From Lachnospiraceae bacterium MD308 (lineage in GTDB: Bacteria > Bacillota > Clostridia > Lachnospirales > Lachnospiraceae), in the NCBI GenBank assembly GCA_000403475.2, contig KE159795.1, positions 1,832,058-1,896,057 on the forward strand: a stretch of DNA of 64,000 nt, written 5' to 3'. Under the pieces are notes generated by a model, which worked only from the letters and a program-made list of their open reading frames with translations, was not told the DNA's origin and searched no databases. Of the stretch, positions 44,252-54,314 are shown piece by piece (the first letter of the stretch is position 1; the number at the start of each line of letters is the position of its first letter). Position numbers and translations under genes: made by a program.

Positions 44252-45751
44252 TTACTTACGGAATGCGACACTGTTCCAAAGCAGTTCATTCTTAAACTGG
44301 CGGATTGTCGTGTCTTTGTCAATATAAACTGCCTCGATGCCCATAGCTGCCGCCCAGTCGCCCATCTGCTCTGCGGTAAGGTCATAGGAGAACGCCGTAT
44401 GGTGAGCGCCGCCCGCTAAGATCCAGGCCTCTGCCCCGGTCTTAAGGTTCGGCTGCGGTGTCCAGAATGCCGTAGCAACCGGGAGTTTCGGCATCGGTTT
44501 TTCATTCTTCTTACAGTCCACGTCATTGATGATCAGGCGGAACCTGTCTCCAAGGTCAATGAGGGAGGTCGCGATGGCCGGCCCTGTCTTTGACGTAAAT
44601 ACAAGCCTTGCCGGATCTTCCCTGTCGCCCATGGAAAGCGGCTGCTCCTTGATGCTGATCTTGCCGTCTGCTACGGACGGGCATACCTCAAGCATGTGCG
44701 CCTGCAGGATTCCCTCTTTGCCCGGAACCAGATTGTATGTATAGTCTTCCATAAAGGACGTTCCCTTGGCATCCTTCATACCCTGGGTCATAATCTTCAT
44801 CACACGCACCATAGCCGCTGTCTTCCAGTCGCCCTCGCCGCCGAAACCGTAGCCTTTCTCCATCAGCCTCTGAATCGCCAGGCCCGGGAGCTGTTTTAAC
44901 GCGCCGAGGTCGCCGAAGTGTGTGACGATTGCATGATAATTCTTCTCCTCAAGGAATCTCTCAAATCCGATCTCAATGCCTGCCTGAACCGCTACATGCT
45001 CGCGGAATTCCTTCTCATCCCTGCCCTCTAAAAGAATCTCATATTTGTCATAGTATTCCTCAACCAGCGCATTGATGTCTCCCTGAGATACCGCGCCCAC
45101 TGCCTCTGCAATCTCATTTACCGGATAAGCGTCAACTTCCCAGCCGAACTTAATCTGCGCCTCAACCTTATCGCCCTCGGTAACGGCAACATTTCTCATA
45201 TTGTCAGCAATTCTCATGACACGCACATGGCTGCTCTCGATTACGCCGATGGCAGTACGCATCCAGGAACCGATCCTTTTCTGCACGTCCTCGTCCGCCC
45301 AGTAGCCCATAACCACTTTGCGCTCCATGCCAAGGCGGCTGAAAATGTGTCCGTACTCGCGGTCGCCGTGAGCTGCCTGGTTCTCATTCATGAAATCCAT
45401 GTCGATGGTGTCATAAGGAATCTCCCTGTTAAACTGTGTATGCAGATGAAGGAGCGGTTTCCTAAGCTCCTGCAGCCCCAGAATCCATGACTTCGCCGGC
45501 GAGAATGTGTGCATCCAGGTGATAACCCCGGCGCACAGTTCGTCCGTATTCGCCTCATTGAATGTCTTCCTGATCAGCTCATTCGTAAGCAGCGTTGGTT
45601 TCCAAACCACCTCAAAAGGAAGGTTGCCGGACTTATTTAATTCCTCTACGATAATCTTCGAGTGCTCCGCCACGTGCGCCAGGCATTCATCCCCATATAA
45701 ATCCTGTGAACCGGTGCAAAACCAAAACTGATACTTTTTCATCTCCATCAT
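44252..45751 (-). CDS. araA: L-arabinose isomerase
   Basis: Isomerase of 499 residues, the usual size. [15 protein letters not shown] at the start, [15 protein letters not shown] and [12 protein letters not shown], then [11 protein letters not shown] and [13 protein letters not shown] near the end are AraA signatures, including the metal-binding Glu and His. It converts L-arabinose to L-ribulose in the cytoplasm. First gene of araA-kinase-araD. AAGGAGGACAATATATT precedes the ATG. No transporter or AraR-like regulator is in the operon. Confidence 0.97.
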   Translation of the reverse strand: MMEMKKYQFWFCTGSQDLYGDECLAHVAEHSKIIVEELNKSGNLPFEVVWKPTLLTNELIRKTFNEANTDELCAGVITWMHTFSPAKSWILGLQELRKPLLHLHTQFNREIPYDTIDMDFMNENQAAHGDREYGHIFSRLGMERKVVMGYWADEDVQKRIGSWMRTAIGVIESSHVRVMRIADNMRNVAVTEGDKVEAQIKFGWEVDAYPVNEIAEAVGAVSQGDINALVEEYYDKYEILLEGRDEKEFREHVAVQAGIEIGFERFLEEKNYHAIVTHFGDLGALKQLPGLAIQRLMEKGYGFGGEGDWKTAAMVRVMKIMTQGMKDAKGTSFMEDYTYNLVPGKEGILQAHMLEVCPSVADGKISIKEQPLSMGDREDPARLVFTSKTGPAIATSLIDLGDRFRLIINDVDCKKNEKPMPKLPVATAFWTPQPNLKTGAEAWILAGGAHHTAFSYDLTAEQMGDWAAAMGIEAVYIDKDTTIRQFKNELLWNSVAFRK

Positions 45752-45811
45752 AATATATTGTCCTCCTTTTTGATAAATGTATCTTTATCCGTTTTTAAGT
45801 TATATAATTTA

Positions 45812-45839
45812 ATTATAGAAAAATCCGTAATTTTATCAA
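45812..45839 (-). promoter_or_regulatory. predicted promoter of the ara operon
   Basis: Minus strand TTGATA (45839-45834), 16 bases, TATAAT (45817-45812), about 60 bases before the araA start. Confidence 0.55.
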
Positions 45840-46007
45840 TTCCCTAACTCTGCCTACATCAGAAAAAAGTTACCTAATCCGACTTATAACTCGTTTTTCT
45901 ATTTTTTTCAAACCAAAAAACCATGCAGACGTGCTCTTGCAGGCTTTCTTTCCGGGTGATATAATTCAGTAACAGCAAACAATTCATCAGATTATTCGGA
46001 GGATACC

Positions 46008-46277
46008 ATGCTAGACATATCAACCATTCTCAACAATGAAACATTCACCCCAGAAGAACAACTGGAAATTATCAAATACATCGACGCACAATTAGAGCAG
46101 ATGGAGCTTCTCCTCTACCGCTTAGATCAGCTTGCAAGGCGGGCTTCCAGAGATGATATCATGGAAGAAGAACGGCTGCGTCTTCAAGAGAAATCAAAAC
46201 AAATTCAGGAAGAAATCGACCGGATCTCCGAGCGCCTTCCAAATACTTACATCATAACAAATGATGATTCCAATTAG
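46008..46277 (+). CDS. small coiled-coil protein of unknown function
   Basis: Protein of 89 residues, all helical and acidic: EEQLEIIKYIDAQLEQMELL and EERLRLQEKSKQIQEEIDRI are heptad-like. TTCGGAGGATACC precedes the ATG, and the topoisomerase gene follows 21 bases after its stop, so they probably form one transcript. I do not recognise the family. Confidence 0.65.
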   Translation: MLDISTILNNETFTPEEQLEIIKYIDAQLEQMELLLYRLDQLARRASRDDIMEEERLRLQEKSKQIQEEIDRISERLPNTYIITNDDSN

Positions 46278-46298
46278 TTTTATAAAGGAGTTCTGCAT

Positions 46299-48554
46299 AT
46301 GAAATCATTAGTCCTAGCCGAGAAACCTTCCGTAGCCCGAGACATTGCCCGCGTCTTAAACTGCCGCAGGAACATCTCCGGCGCCATCGAAGGCAGCCGC
46401 TACATCGTAACCTGGGCTTTAGGCCACCTTGTCACCCTTGCCGACCCGGAAGGGTACGACAAAAAATATAAAGAATGGAACTTATCTTCACTTCCTATGG
46501 TTCCCCAAAAATGGGAGCTTGTAGTCATCAAACAGACCGCAAAGCAATACAGCAACGTAAAGGCACAGCTTTTCCGAAAAGACGTAGACCAGATCATCAT
46601 CGCCACGGACGCCGGGCGCGAGGGCGAGCTTGTGGCCCGCTGGATCCTGGATAAATCAGGATGCCGCAAGCCAATTAAAAGGCTCTGGATCTCCTCCGTC
46701 ACCGACAAGGCTATCCGGGAAGGGTTCGCCCACTTAAAGGACGGGCGCAAATACAACAACCTGTACCACGCCGCGAAAAGCCGCGCCGAGGCAGACTGGC
46801 TGGTGGGCATCAACTCCACCCGGGCATTGACATGCAAATACAACGCCCAGCTTTCCTGCGGCCGCGTACAGACTCCCACACTCGCCATCATCGCCGCAAG
46901 GGAGGCAGAGATCCGCTCCTTCAAGCCGGAGGACTACTACGGGCTGACCTGCCTGGCAGGAGGCGTAAAATGGAACTGGCAGCACAAAAAAAGCGGCAGC
47001 CTCTCCACCTTCCAAAAAGACGCCATTGAAAACATCCGGGGATTGCTTAAAGGACAACATCTGACTGTCACCGAGGTGACCAGATCCGAAAGACACGTTC
47101 CCTCGCCGGGGCTTTACGACCTGACAGAATTACAGCGGGATGCCAACCGCCGTTTCGGTTTTTCCGCCAAAGAAACATTAAACATCATGCAGCGGCTCTA
47201 TGAGAACCACAAGGTACTCACCTACCCGCGGACGGATTCGCGCTATATCGGCTCGGACATCGTCCCCACTATCAAGGAACGGTTAAAAGCCTGCAATATC
47301 GGCCCCTACCGCCAGTTTATCCCGGAGCTTTTAAAAGCTCCGATCAAGACAGGCAAATCCTTTGTGGACGATAAAAAAGTCAGCGACCACCACGCCATCA
47401 TTCCTACGGAGGAATATGTTCAGCCAGACCATATGACAAATGAAGAACGCAAAATCTACGACCTTGTAATCCGCAGATTTATAAGCGTCCTTTATCCTGC
47501 TTTCGAATATGAGCAGACTACCTTAAAAGCAGCCGCCGCAGGAGAACTTTTTACCGCCAAAGGCAAAGTCGTGAAAAAGACCGGCTGGAAAGCGCTGTAT
47601 GAGGCCGGCGCTGACAATTTAAAAGACGATTTCTCAGACGATTATGAAGATGATTATGAAAGCGGCAGTGCAGGCAGCCGTTTCGGCTATAAGGCAGACA
47701 CCTTCCGCCAGGCAAGCCAGACCCTTCCCGACATCAAAAAAGGGGCAGCCCTTCCCATCAGCCGGGCAGACATGACTTCCGGAAAGACAAAGCCCCCCGC
47801 CCGCTTTACCGAGGCGACGCTTTTATCCGCCATGGAAAATCCGGTGAAATACATGCAGTCCAAAGACAAGGCGGCGAGGAAGATCCTCGGCGAGACCGGA
47901 GGGCTTGGCACTGTCGCCACAAGAGCGGATATTATCGAAAAGCTGTTCCATTCCTTCCTCATCGAAAAGAAAGGCAATGAACTCTTTGTCACATCAAAGG
48001 GAACCCAGCTTTTAAAGCTTGTTCCCGAGGATTTAAAAAAGCCGGAGCTTACAGCCGCCTGGGAGGCCAGGCTCTCCCAGATTGCAGAAGGCTCCGGAAA
48101 AGAGACCGAATTTATCCGGGAAATCACCCATTACACCCAGGAGCTGATTGAAGAGATCAAGTCCGCCGACGGAACCTTCCGCCATGACAACCTGACCAAT
48201 TCCAAATGCCCCCGCTGCGGGAAACGCCTGCTGGCGGTCAACGGCAAGAATTCCCGCCTTCTCGTCTGCCAGGACAGAGAGTGCGGCTACCGCGAGACTA
48301 TCGCCCGCACAAGCAACGCCCGGTGCCCCAACTGCCACAAGAAGATGGAGCTGATCAAAAAAGGCGATGAGGAGACTTTTGTCTGCGCCTGCGGATACAA
48401 AGAAAAATTATCCGCATTCAAAGCAAGGCGTGAAAAAGAAGGCGCAGGAGTCACAAAAAAAGATGTGCAGAAATATCTGAAAAAACAAAAAGACGAGCCT
48501 GTCAACAATGCGTTCGCCGCAGCGCTGTCCGGGATAAAGCTTAATGACAAATAA
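46299..48554 (+). CDS. topB: DNA topoisomerase III
   Basis: Type IA topoisomerase of 751 residues. The toprim motif is present (LVLAEKPSVARDIARVLN and IIIATDAGREGELVARWI), and the active-site Tyr lies in KVLTYPRTDSRYIG. The C-terminal zinc region has CPRCGKRLL, CQDRECGY, CPNCHKKM and CACGYKEK. It relaxes negatively supercoiled DNA and decatenates replication intermediates. TopB of this type is chromosomal here; a similar gene also occurs on conjugative elements, but no other conjugation gene is seen. Confidence 0.95.
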   Translation: MKSLVLAEKPSVARDIARVLNCRRNISGAIEGSRYIVTWALGHLVTLADPEGYDKKYKEWNLSSLPMVPQKWELVVIKQTAKQYSNVKAQLFRKDVDQIIIATDAGREGELVARWILDKSGCRKPIKRLWISSVTDKAIREGFAHLKDGRKYNNLYHAAKSRAEADWLVGINSTRALTCKYNAQLSCGRVQTPTLAIIAAREAEIRSFKPEDYYGLTCLAGGVKWNWQHKKSGSLSTFQKDAIENIRGLLKGQHLTVTEVTRSERHVPSPGLYDLTELQRDANRRFGFSAKETLNIMQRLYENHKVLTYPRTDSRYIGSDIVPTIKERLKACNIGPYRQFIPELLKAPIKTGKSFVDDKKVSDHHAIIPTEEYVQPDHMTNEERKIYDLVIRRFISVLYPAFEYEQTTLKAAAAGELFTAKGKVVKKTGWKALYEAGADNLKDDFSDDYEDDYESGSAGSRFGYKADTFRQASQTLPDIKKGAALPISRADMTSGKTKPPARFTEATLLSAMENPVKYMQSKDKAARKILGETGGLGTVATRADIIEKLFHSFLIEKKGNELFVTSKGTQLLKLVPEDLKKPELTAAWEARLSQIAEGSGKETEFIREITHYTQELIEEIKSADGTFRHDNLTNSKCPRCGKRLLAVNGKNSRLLVCQDRECGYRETIARTSNARCPNCHKKMELIKKGDEETFVCACGYKEKLSAFKARREKEGAGVTKKDVQKYLKKQKDEPVNNAFAAALSGIKLNDK

Positions 48555-49692
48555 TAGCCGCCCGCTCCTTTGTCCTGTACGCAACGATCAGATCCACCAT
48601 CTTACTGTAGCTTTCCACTCCCTCCGACTGGTCATTGGCCTTAAGGTATGTATCGTTTACCTTGTTTGCCGCCTCAGCAATCCGCCCGTCATACTGATCC
48701 CAAAAGTCACGGTTTGCCGTAAGGTCAGGCTCTACGTTCCCGGAAAGCTGCGCCCTGACCTCCTCCCAGGCGTCATAATCGGCCTTATAGAGCACATTCA
48801 TACAGTATTTCCACCCCATAAGATATCCGCTGTATTGAAAATGCATGTCATCAGAGCCGATGCTCGCCAGAAATGCAATAAAGTTTGCCTCTTCCTCCTG
48901 CATGAACCCCCTCAGATGGGAAAGCTCATGGCACATTGTAAACGGAATATTATAATCCACAATCCCGCTGTTATAATTCGCCTCAACTGTAAAAGGCGAG
49001 TAGATGCCGGTCAATTGCTGAACAGACAATATCCACGGGCATAAAAGCCCTTTCGGGTTCGGGTAGAATCCGGAAAGCTCCGGATACTCCCTGCCAAGGC
49101 GCTGCATCGCCCTCACGGCCTCTTTACGCAGAGGCCCCTGAGTGTCCTTGCCTGCCTCCATGCCGCCCTCCCCAAGCCGCATGACGCCCCCCTCATCCCT
49201 TACTACGTCGGCGCTTAAGCCGTTTACTTCCTCCGTAAGCCACAGGCATACGCTTTTCAGCTCCTCAGCCGTGTAGCTCTCCATCTCGATCCCGGAGCTC
49301 TCCGAAAAAGATTCCCTGTGGTAATTGATGCCGCAATTCAGCACATACAAGAAAAACAATACCCCTGCAAGTACATACAGCCTGCATCCCCACGTCAGGA
49401 AATCCTTCTTCCCCGCATATTTCTTCACCGCCCTTACCATAAGCCTTAAAAATGTCAGCGCCGTCAATAACAATACCGTGTACAAAAGCACTTCCGACAC
49501 CGAAAATGCAAAAAATCCCATAAGCCTGCCAGTCACATTTACCCACACCGGATAAATATGCACGCTGTACCACTGGGCAAATGCCCGGGATATTCTGGAA
49601 ATATACATAAGGATAAAACCGGCGGCAAAAAGGATGCTGCCGGCAATGCATTTTTTTCTGTTGGATATGTCCGCGAATCTTTTCTTCATCAT
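48541..49692 (-). CDS. DUF3810 membrane protein with putative zinc metalloprotease motif
   Basis: Protein of about 383 residues. Three N-terminal transmembrane helices (SILFAAGFILMYISRI, GFFAFSVSEVLLYTVLL, LYVLAGVLFFLYVL) precede an exterior domain with CHELSHLRGFMQEEEANFIAFL, an HExxH-like zinc site plus a downstream Glu. Start set to ATG 49692; a longer open frame begins at 49746 without a clear ribosome site. The family DUF3810 is common in Clostridia and is thought to be a membrane metallopeptidase; substrate unknown. It ends 14 bases inside the end of topB on the other strand. Confidence 0.8.
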   Translation of the reverse strand: MMKKRFADISNRKKCIAGSILFAAGFILMYISRISRAFAQWYSVHIYPVWVNVTGRLMGFFAFSVSEVLLYTVLLLTALTFLRLMVRAVKKYAGKKDFLTWGCRLYVLAGVLFFLYVLNCGINYHRESFSESSGIEMESYTAEELKSVCLWLTEEVNGLSADVVRDEGGVMRLGEGGMEAGKDTQGPLRKEAVRAMQRLGREYPELSGFYPNPKGLLCPWILSVQQLTGIYSPFTVEANYNSGIVDYNIPFTMCHELSHLRGFMQEEEANFIAFLASIGSDDMHFQYSGYLMGWKYCMNVLYKADYDAWEEVRAQLSGNVEPDLTANRDFWDQYDGRIAEAANKVNDTYLKANDQSEGVESYSKMVDLIVAYRTKERAAIICH

Positions 49693-49838
49693 TAATATGT
49701 ACCTTATCACATCTGTCACGTCCGCCATTTCACATTTGTCTGGCACACTTCATTTGCAGTCTGAATAATTTTATGATAACATCTAATAGTATTGGGGTCA
49801 AAAGGTAATTTCCCCCATGACAACTGGAGGCGATTGAT

Positions 49839-50849
49839 TTGAAAAATTTACGTAAAACAATAGAATCTTTGATTTTAACGGATGAAAACTACGCTGTACA
49901 GATGGAATCCCACGTCCTTCCCCTTCTTGATGCACAGAGGGAAGAGCTGTGGATTTCCAGAGAGGATGACCCGCAGCAAAAGCTTTACTGCGGCAAATTC
50001 ACCGCTCCCCGGGGAGACGGCGATGTCCGCGGCATAGTCATTATCTCTCACGGATATACGGAAAACGCAGACAAATACAAAGAAGTTGTCTATTACTTCC
50101 TGAAAATGGGCTATCACGTCTACATTCCCGACCACTGCGGCCACGGGCGGAGCTACCGTCTCGCTGAGGATCTCTTCTTAGTCCACGTTGACAGCTATAA
50201 AAGGTATGTGGAAGACCTCTTAAGCGTAGCCCGGCGGGCAAGGTCCGACTACGGAAATCTCCCCCTGTACCTTTACGGCCATTCCATGGGCGGCGGAATC
50301 GCAGCCGCCACGGCTGCCGCAGAGCCGGACTTGTTCAAAAAGGCAGTTCTCTCCTCGCCCATGATCCAGCCTGACACCTGGCCGCTGCCCTGGAAACTGG
50401 CAGAATTCCTGACCGGAGCGGCATGCCTTTTCGGGCAGTCTGCGCGCCACCTTCCAGGAGGCCGCCCATTTGACGATACGGAGACTTTTGAACTCAGCAG
50501 CGCCGCGTCTCAGGCACGTTTTGATTACCAGCAGCAGATCCGGAGGGCAGAGCCCCTTTTCCAGAACACCTGCGGCACTTACCGGTGGACCAGGAGCGCC
50601 GGCAAGCTGCACCGGCATCTGATGCATTCCGCGTGGAAACAGATTCGCATCCCGCTGCTTTTATTTCAGGCAGAACAGGACGGGCTTGTATCCGCCAAAG
50701 CGCAGTACCGTTTTATCCTGAAGATCAGCCGCCGGTACTCAGCCCCCACATGGCTCATCAAAGTACCGGGCAGCAAGCATGAAATCTATAACGCCGAGTA
50801 CAAAACACTCGTTAAATACTGGACAAAGATTTTCCGCTTCCTCGGATGA
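49839..50849 (+). CDS. alpha/beta hydrolase, lysophospholipase-like
   Basis: Serine hydrolase of 336 residues with a TTG start preceded by CTGGAGGCGATTGAT. IVIISHGYTENADKYKEVVYYF carries the oxyanion HG, PLYLYGHSMGGGIAAATAA the nucleophile Ser, AEQDGLVSAKAQ the Asp and GSKHEIYNAEYK the His. The pattern is that of monoacylglycerol lipase/lysophospholipase L2. No signal peptide. It hydrolyses an ester of glycerol or a lipid. Single gene between the DUF3810 gene and aroF. Confidence 0.88.
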   Translation: MKNLRKTIESLILTDENYAVQMESHVLPLLDAQREELWISREDDPQQKLYCGKFTAPRGDGDVRGIVIISHGYTENADKYKEVVYYFLKMGYHVYIPDHCGHGRSYRLAEDLFLVHVDSYKRYVEDLLSVARRARSDYGNLPLYLYGHSMGGGIAAATAAAEPDLFKKAVLSSPMIQPDTWPLPWKLAEFLTGAACLFGQSARHLPGGRPFDDTETFELSSAASQARFDYQQQIRRAEPLFQNTCGTYRWTRSAGKLHRHLMHSAWKQIRIPLLLFQAEQDGLVSAKAQYRFILKISRRYSAPTWLIKVPGSKHEIYNAEYKTLVKYWTKIFRFLG

Positions 50850-50868
50850 TCTTCAGATGAAAAAAATA

Positions 50869-50897
50869 TTGACAAACAGGATGATTAGCGTTAAGAT
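50869..50897 (+). promoter_or_regulatory. predicted promoter of aroF-aroB
   Basis: TTGACA and TAAGAT spaced by 17 bases, about 65 bases before the aroF start. A short inverted repeat GCTTTA/TAAAGC lies in the leader. Confidence 0.6.
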
Positions 50898-50959
50898 AGG
50901 CTTAGTCTTTCGCGCTTTAAACCGATAAAGCATTATAGTACGACTATGGAGGAATTATT

Positions 50960-51976
50960 ATGATTATTGTATTAAAACCACGTACAAGACAAAAAGAAAT
51001 TGACCATGTTGTCAATCTGATCAAAAGCAAGGGGCTTGACACCCATATCGTAGAAGGCGCCGAGATGACCATTATCGGCTGTATCGGAGACACCACGCGG
51101 ATTGATTCCAAATTGTTCGAGGTAAATCCTTTTGTAGATAAGGTCATGCACGTGCAGGAGCCGTATAAGCTGGCTAACCGCGCATTTCACCCGGAAGAAT
51201 CTGTGGTGGACGTATCTGGAGTCAGGGTCGGGGGCGGCAGCCTTGCCATGATTGCCGGCCCATGTTCCGTTGAATCCACCGAGCAGGTGCTTGAAATCGC
51301 CCTGGCCGCCAAAGCGTCCGGAGCCAATCTGCTGCGGGGCGGCGCATTTAAGCCCCGGACCAGCCCCTACTCTTTCCAGGGGCTTGGCTTAGATGGGCTT
51401 GATATCTTGTGCGAAGTAAAGCAGGAGACAGGACTTCCTATCGTGACAGAGCTGATGTCTCCGGATCATCTGGAGCTTTTTAACGAGAAGGTAGACTTAA
51501 TCCAGATCGGCGCCCGCAATATGCAGAACTTCGACCTCTTAAAGCAGCTCGGGCAGCTTGACCGCCCGATCCTCTTAAAGCGGGGACTCAACGCCACCTA
51601 CGAAGAGTGGATCATGTCCGCAGAATACATCATGGCATCCGGCAATGAGAATGTCATCCTCTGCGAGCGGGGAATCCGCACCTTTGAGAGCTACACAAGG
51701 AATACGCTGGACCTCCAGAGCATCCCTGTGCTCCGGAAACTGACCCATCTTCCGGTCATCGTAGACCCCAGCCACGCAGGCGGAAAGTGGTGGCTGGTAG
51801 ACGCTATGTCAAGGGCTGCCATTGCCGCAGGCGCAGACGGGCTGATGGTAGAGGTTCACAATAATCCGGAATGTGCGCTGTGCGACGGGGCGCAGTCTCT
51901 GAAGCCCGAAAAATATGACGAGCTGTTCCGGGATGTGACGCAGATTGCAAAAGTTCTTGGAAAGACCGTTTCGTAA
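50960..51976 (+). CDS. aroF: 3-deoxy-7-phosphoheptulonate synthase (DAHP synthase)
   Basis: Class I-beta DAHP synthase of 338 residues. Residues 1-70 form the ferredoxin-like regulatory domain (VLKPRTRQKEIDHVVNLIKSKG). The TIM-barrel core starts near MIAGPCSVES and carries LLRGGAFKPRTSPYSFQGLG, VDPSHAGGKWWLV and DGLMVEVHNNPECALCDG. It joins phosphoenolpyruvate and erythrose 4-phosphate, the first step to aromatic amino acids. The regulatory domain of this branch binds Tyr or Phe. aroB follows after 55 bases. GGAGGAATTATT precedes the ATG. Confidence 0.95.
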   Translation: MIIVLKPRTRQKEIDHVVNLIKSKGLDTHIVEGAEMTIIGCIGDTTRIDSKLFEVNPFVDKVMHVQEPYKLANRAFHPEESVVDVSGVRVGGGSLAMIAGPCSVESTEQVLEIALAAKASGANLLRGGAFKPRTSPYSFQGLGLDGLDILCEVKQETGLPIVTELMSPDHLELFNEKVDLIQIGARNMQNFDLLKQLGQLDRPILLKRGLNATYEEWIMSAEYIMASGNENVILCERGIRTFESYTRNTLDLQSIPVLRKLTHLPVIVDPSHAGGKWWLVDAMSRAAIAAGADGLMVEVHNNPECALCDGAQSLKPEKYDELFRDVTQIAKVLGKTVS

Positions 51977-52031
51977 AAGGGCCGCAAACGGCAGCGCATA
52001 TATTCCGCGGTCTGAAAGACAGGAGGCACAG

Positions 52032-53096
52032 ATGAAACTGACAGTTGATTTAGGGAAGAGCAGCTATCCCATTTATATAGAAAATAATTTGTTAGAGAGG
52101 GCAGGTGAACTTATCCCTCAGGCATTTTCCGGCAGGCGCATCATGATCATCTCCGACGACCATGTATACCCCCTGTACGGAGATACACTCAAGCGGCAAT
52201 TAAGCGGCGATTATGAATGTTTCCATCTTGTACTTCCCCACGGGGAGGCAACAAAAAGTTTTCAGAGCCTTCCGGGCATCTACACCGCCATGCTTGAGGC
52301 AAAGATATCCCGCAGCGACGCGGTGATTGCCCTTGGGGGCGGCGTGATCGGCGATCTGGCAGGATTTGCCGCTGCAAGTTTCCTGCGGGGCGTAAAGTTT
52401 ATCCAGATTCCCACCTCCCTTCTGGCCCAGGTGGATTCTTCGGTAGGCGGCAAGGTGGCCGTTGACCTCCCGGAAGGGAAGAACCTTGTGGGGGCGTTTT
52501 ACCAGCCGTCTCTGGTGCTCATTGACCCGGCAGTGCTTAATACCCTGCCGCCGCGGTTCGTAAATGACGGCATGGGGGAGGTCATCAAGTACGGCTGCAT
52601 CAAAGACGAATCCCTGTTCCAGACCCTTGAAGGCTACGGCTCTTTTGCCGCTTTAAAAGGACATTTGCCAGAGATTGTAAAACGCTGCGTGGACATCAAG
52701 AGAATCGTCGTAGAGCACGACCAGTTCGACACCGGAGAGCGGATGCTCTTAAACTTCGGGCATACGCTGGGGCATACTATTGAACAGTATTACCAGTACG
52801 GGCGGGAAAGCCACGGAGAGGCAGTCTCCATCGGAATGTACCAGCTCACGCTCCTTTCGGAGCTGGAAGGCCTTACGGAGAAAGGCACTGCCGCGCGCAT
52901 TTTGAATATGCTAAACGCCTACGGGCTGCCCTTTAAGAGCGGCCTTCCCATGGACGCCCTCATAGGAGCTATAAAGCTTGACAAGAAAAATCTCGAAAAC
53001 CGCCTGAATATCGTGCTTTTACACGGAATCGGAGACAGCTATGTGCACCCCGTGTCCATTGATTTTTTCGGGAAATATCATGACAGGGCGATATAA
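52032..53096 (+). CDS. aroB: 3-dehydroquinate synthase
   Basis: Enzyme of 354 residues. NAD-site VIALGGGVIGDLAGFAAAS, QIPTSLLAQVDSSVGGKVAVDLPEGKN and the zinc ligands in GMGEVIKYG, LNFGHTLGHTIE are complete. It turns DAHP into 3-dehydroquinate. The ATG at 52032 follows GACAGGAGGCACAG; an open frame extends back to 51945 without a ribosome site and overlaps aroF. Follows aroF in a two-gene unit. Confidence 0.96.
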   Translation: MKLTVDLGKSSYPIYIENNLLERAGELIPQAFSGRRIMIISDDHVYPLYGDTLKRQLSGDYECFHLVLPHGEATKSFQSLPGIYTAMLEAKISRSDAVIALGGGVIGDLAGFAAASFLRGVKFIQIPTSLLAQVDSSVGGKVAVDLPEGKNLVGAFYQPSLVLIDPAVLNTLPPRFVNDGMGEVIKYGCIKDESLFQTLEGYGSFAALKGHLPEIVKRCVDIKRIVVEHDQFDTGERMLLNFGHTLGHTIEQYYQYGRESHGEAVSIGMYQLTLLSELEGLTEKGTAARILNMLNAYGLPFKSGLPMDALIGAIKLDKKNLENRLNIVLLHGIGDSYVHPVSIDFFGKYHDRAI

Positions 53097-53171
53097 TGCC
53101 GGATTGAAATGGTACCTGGATGATCATGCAGATACCATATGACACCATAATTTTGCAGGAGGAACTACCAT

Positions 53172-53915
53172 ATGAAACTTGAAGGAAAAATCGCAATTGT
53201 CACCGGCGCCGGAAAAGGCATCGGGCGTGACACTGCATTAACGCTGGCCGCCGAAGGCGCAACCGTTGTCGCCGTCGCAAGAACGCAAGTCCATCTCGAT
53301 GAGACCGCCGCCATGATAGAGGAAAGAGGCGGGAAAGCTTTTGCCCTCGCCCGGGACCTCACCGACAGCGCACAGGTGCAGTCTATGGTGGATGCGGTGC
53401 TCGCCCAGTTCGGGCGCATCGACATCCTTGTAAACAATGCCGGAGGCTATCCTTCCGAGATCTATGACAGCGTGGGAAAACAGGCAATCAAAATCTGGGA
53501 ATGGACCGAAGAACAGTGGGACCAGATTATCAAGACGAACCTGAAAATCCCCTTTCTGTGCATCAATAAAGTGGTTCCTGTGATGATAAAGCAAAAGGGC
53601 GGCGATATCGTAAGCGTCTCCTCCCGCATGGGGCGCATTGCCTCCCAGATGGGCGGTTACGCCGTGGCAAAGGCAGGAATCGTGACCATGACAAAGACCA
53701 CCGCCATCCAGACGAAAGAATTCGGGATTAAAGTGAACGCCGTAGCGCCGGGCATCGTCGATACGCCGGGCCAGCGGGTCTACAACCATAATGTAGGGCA
53801 GGACGACGCTGTTATGGGAAGTTCTGAGGCTGTGGCAAAGGGAATCTTGTATCTGCTGGCAGATTCGCCCCGGGAGATGACGGGGCAGGTGCTGGATATG
53901 TTCACCACTGTTTAA
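53172..53915 (+). CDS. SDR-family oxidoreductase
   Basis: Short-chain dehydrogenase of 247 residues. The cofactor motif is VTGAGKGIGRD, followed by VNNAGGYPS, catalytic Ser in IVSVSSRMGRIAS and YAVAKAG (Tyr-x3-Lys). It resembles 3-oxoacyl-ACP reductase or 7-alpha-type steroid dehydrogenases; the sequence does not decide. NAD(P)H-dependent reduction of a ketone in the cytoplasm. GCAGGAGGAACTACCAT precedes the ATG. It follows aroB after about 75 bases. Confidence 0.9.
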   Translation: MKLEGKIAIVTGAGKGIGRDTALTLAAEGATVVAVARTQVHLDETAAMIEERGGKAFALARDLTDSAQVQSMVDAVLAQFGRIDILVNNAGGYPSEIYDSVGKQAIKIWEWTEEQWDQIIKTNLKIPFLCINKVVPVMIKQKGGDIVSVSSRMGRIASQMGGYAVAKAGIVTMTKTTAIQTKEFGIKVNAVAPGIVDTPGQRVYNHNVGQDDAVMGSSEAVAKGILYLLADSPREMTGQVLDMFTTV

Positions 53916-53962
53916 TATTGCGGAATGCCTTGCCGGTGTAATATCCAATATTGACCGTAATG

Positions 53963-54017
53963 GAAAAAGACGCTGCCGTATCGTCTGATTTAAGATAATA
54001 CTTGCAGCGTCCTTTTT
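53963..54017 (+). terminator. terminator after the SDR gene
   Basis: GACGCTGC pairs with GCAGCGTC and is flanked by A and T runs (CTTTTT). It ends the plus-strand unit and may also end the convergent small gene. Confidence 0.65.
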
Positions 54018-54021
54018 AATA

Positions 54022-54192
54022 CTATTCTTCTTTGATCACCGGCGGTGATTGATATAATTTCCGTTCGATCTGCCGCCGTTCTATGGCTATCTGCTTTAAT
54101 GCTTTCTCATCGTCTGTCACAGCCTCAATCCGCTCCAGGATTGACAATTGATCAAATAAAAATCCATTGTATTCTTTTTCATTTGTCGGCAT
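54022..54192 (-). CDS. 56-residue protein of unknown function
   Basis: Open frame of 56 residues: MPTNEKEYNGFLFDQLSILE, then ALKQIAIERRQIERKLYQSP. Mostly helical and charged. GCAGGAGGTGAACAGAT before the ATG is a strong ribosome site, which supports translation. Ends with TAG. Family not recognised. Confidence 0.5.
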   Translation of the reverse strand: MPTNEKEYNGFLFDQLSILERIEAVTDDEKALKQIAIERRQIERKLYQSPPVIKEE

Positions 54193-54314
54193 ATCTGTTC
54201 ACCTCCTGCATAAAAGAAAACGTTTATCTGATATTTTGATTATATCACAAATATTTTTAATTATCTATCGCTATCGGATCAAATTGTAACTCAAGTTTTC
54301 TTTATATCCGCCTC

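Noticed and set aside
44216-44385. N-terminal extension of the FGGY kinase
   Set aside because: The extra codons overlap the end of araA and lack a ribosome site; the ATG at 44238 has AAGGAGGGATTCAGC.
46299-48554. TopB as a sign of an integrated conjugative element
   Set aside because: No relaxase, type IV secretion, integrase or att site lies near; a chromosomal topoisomerase III explains it.
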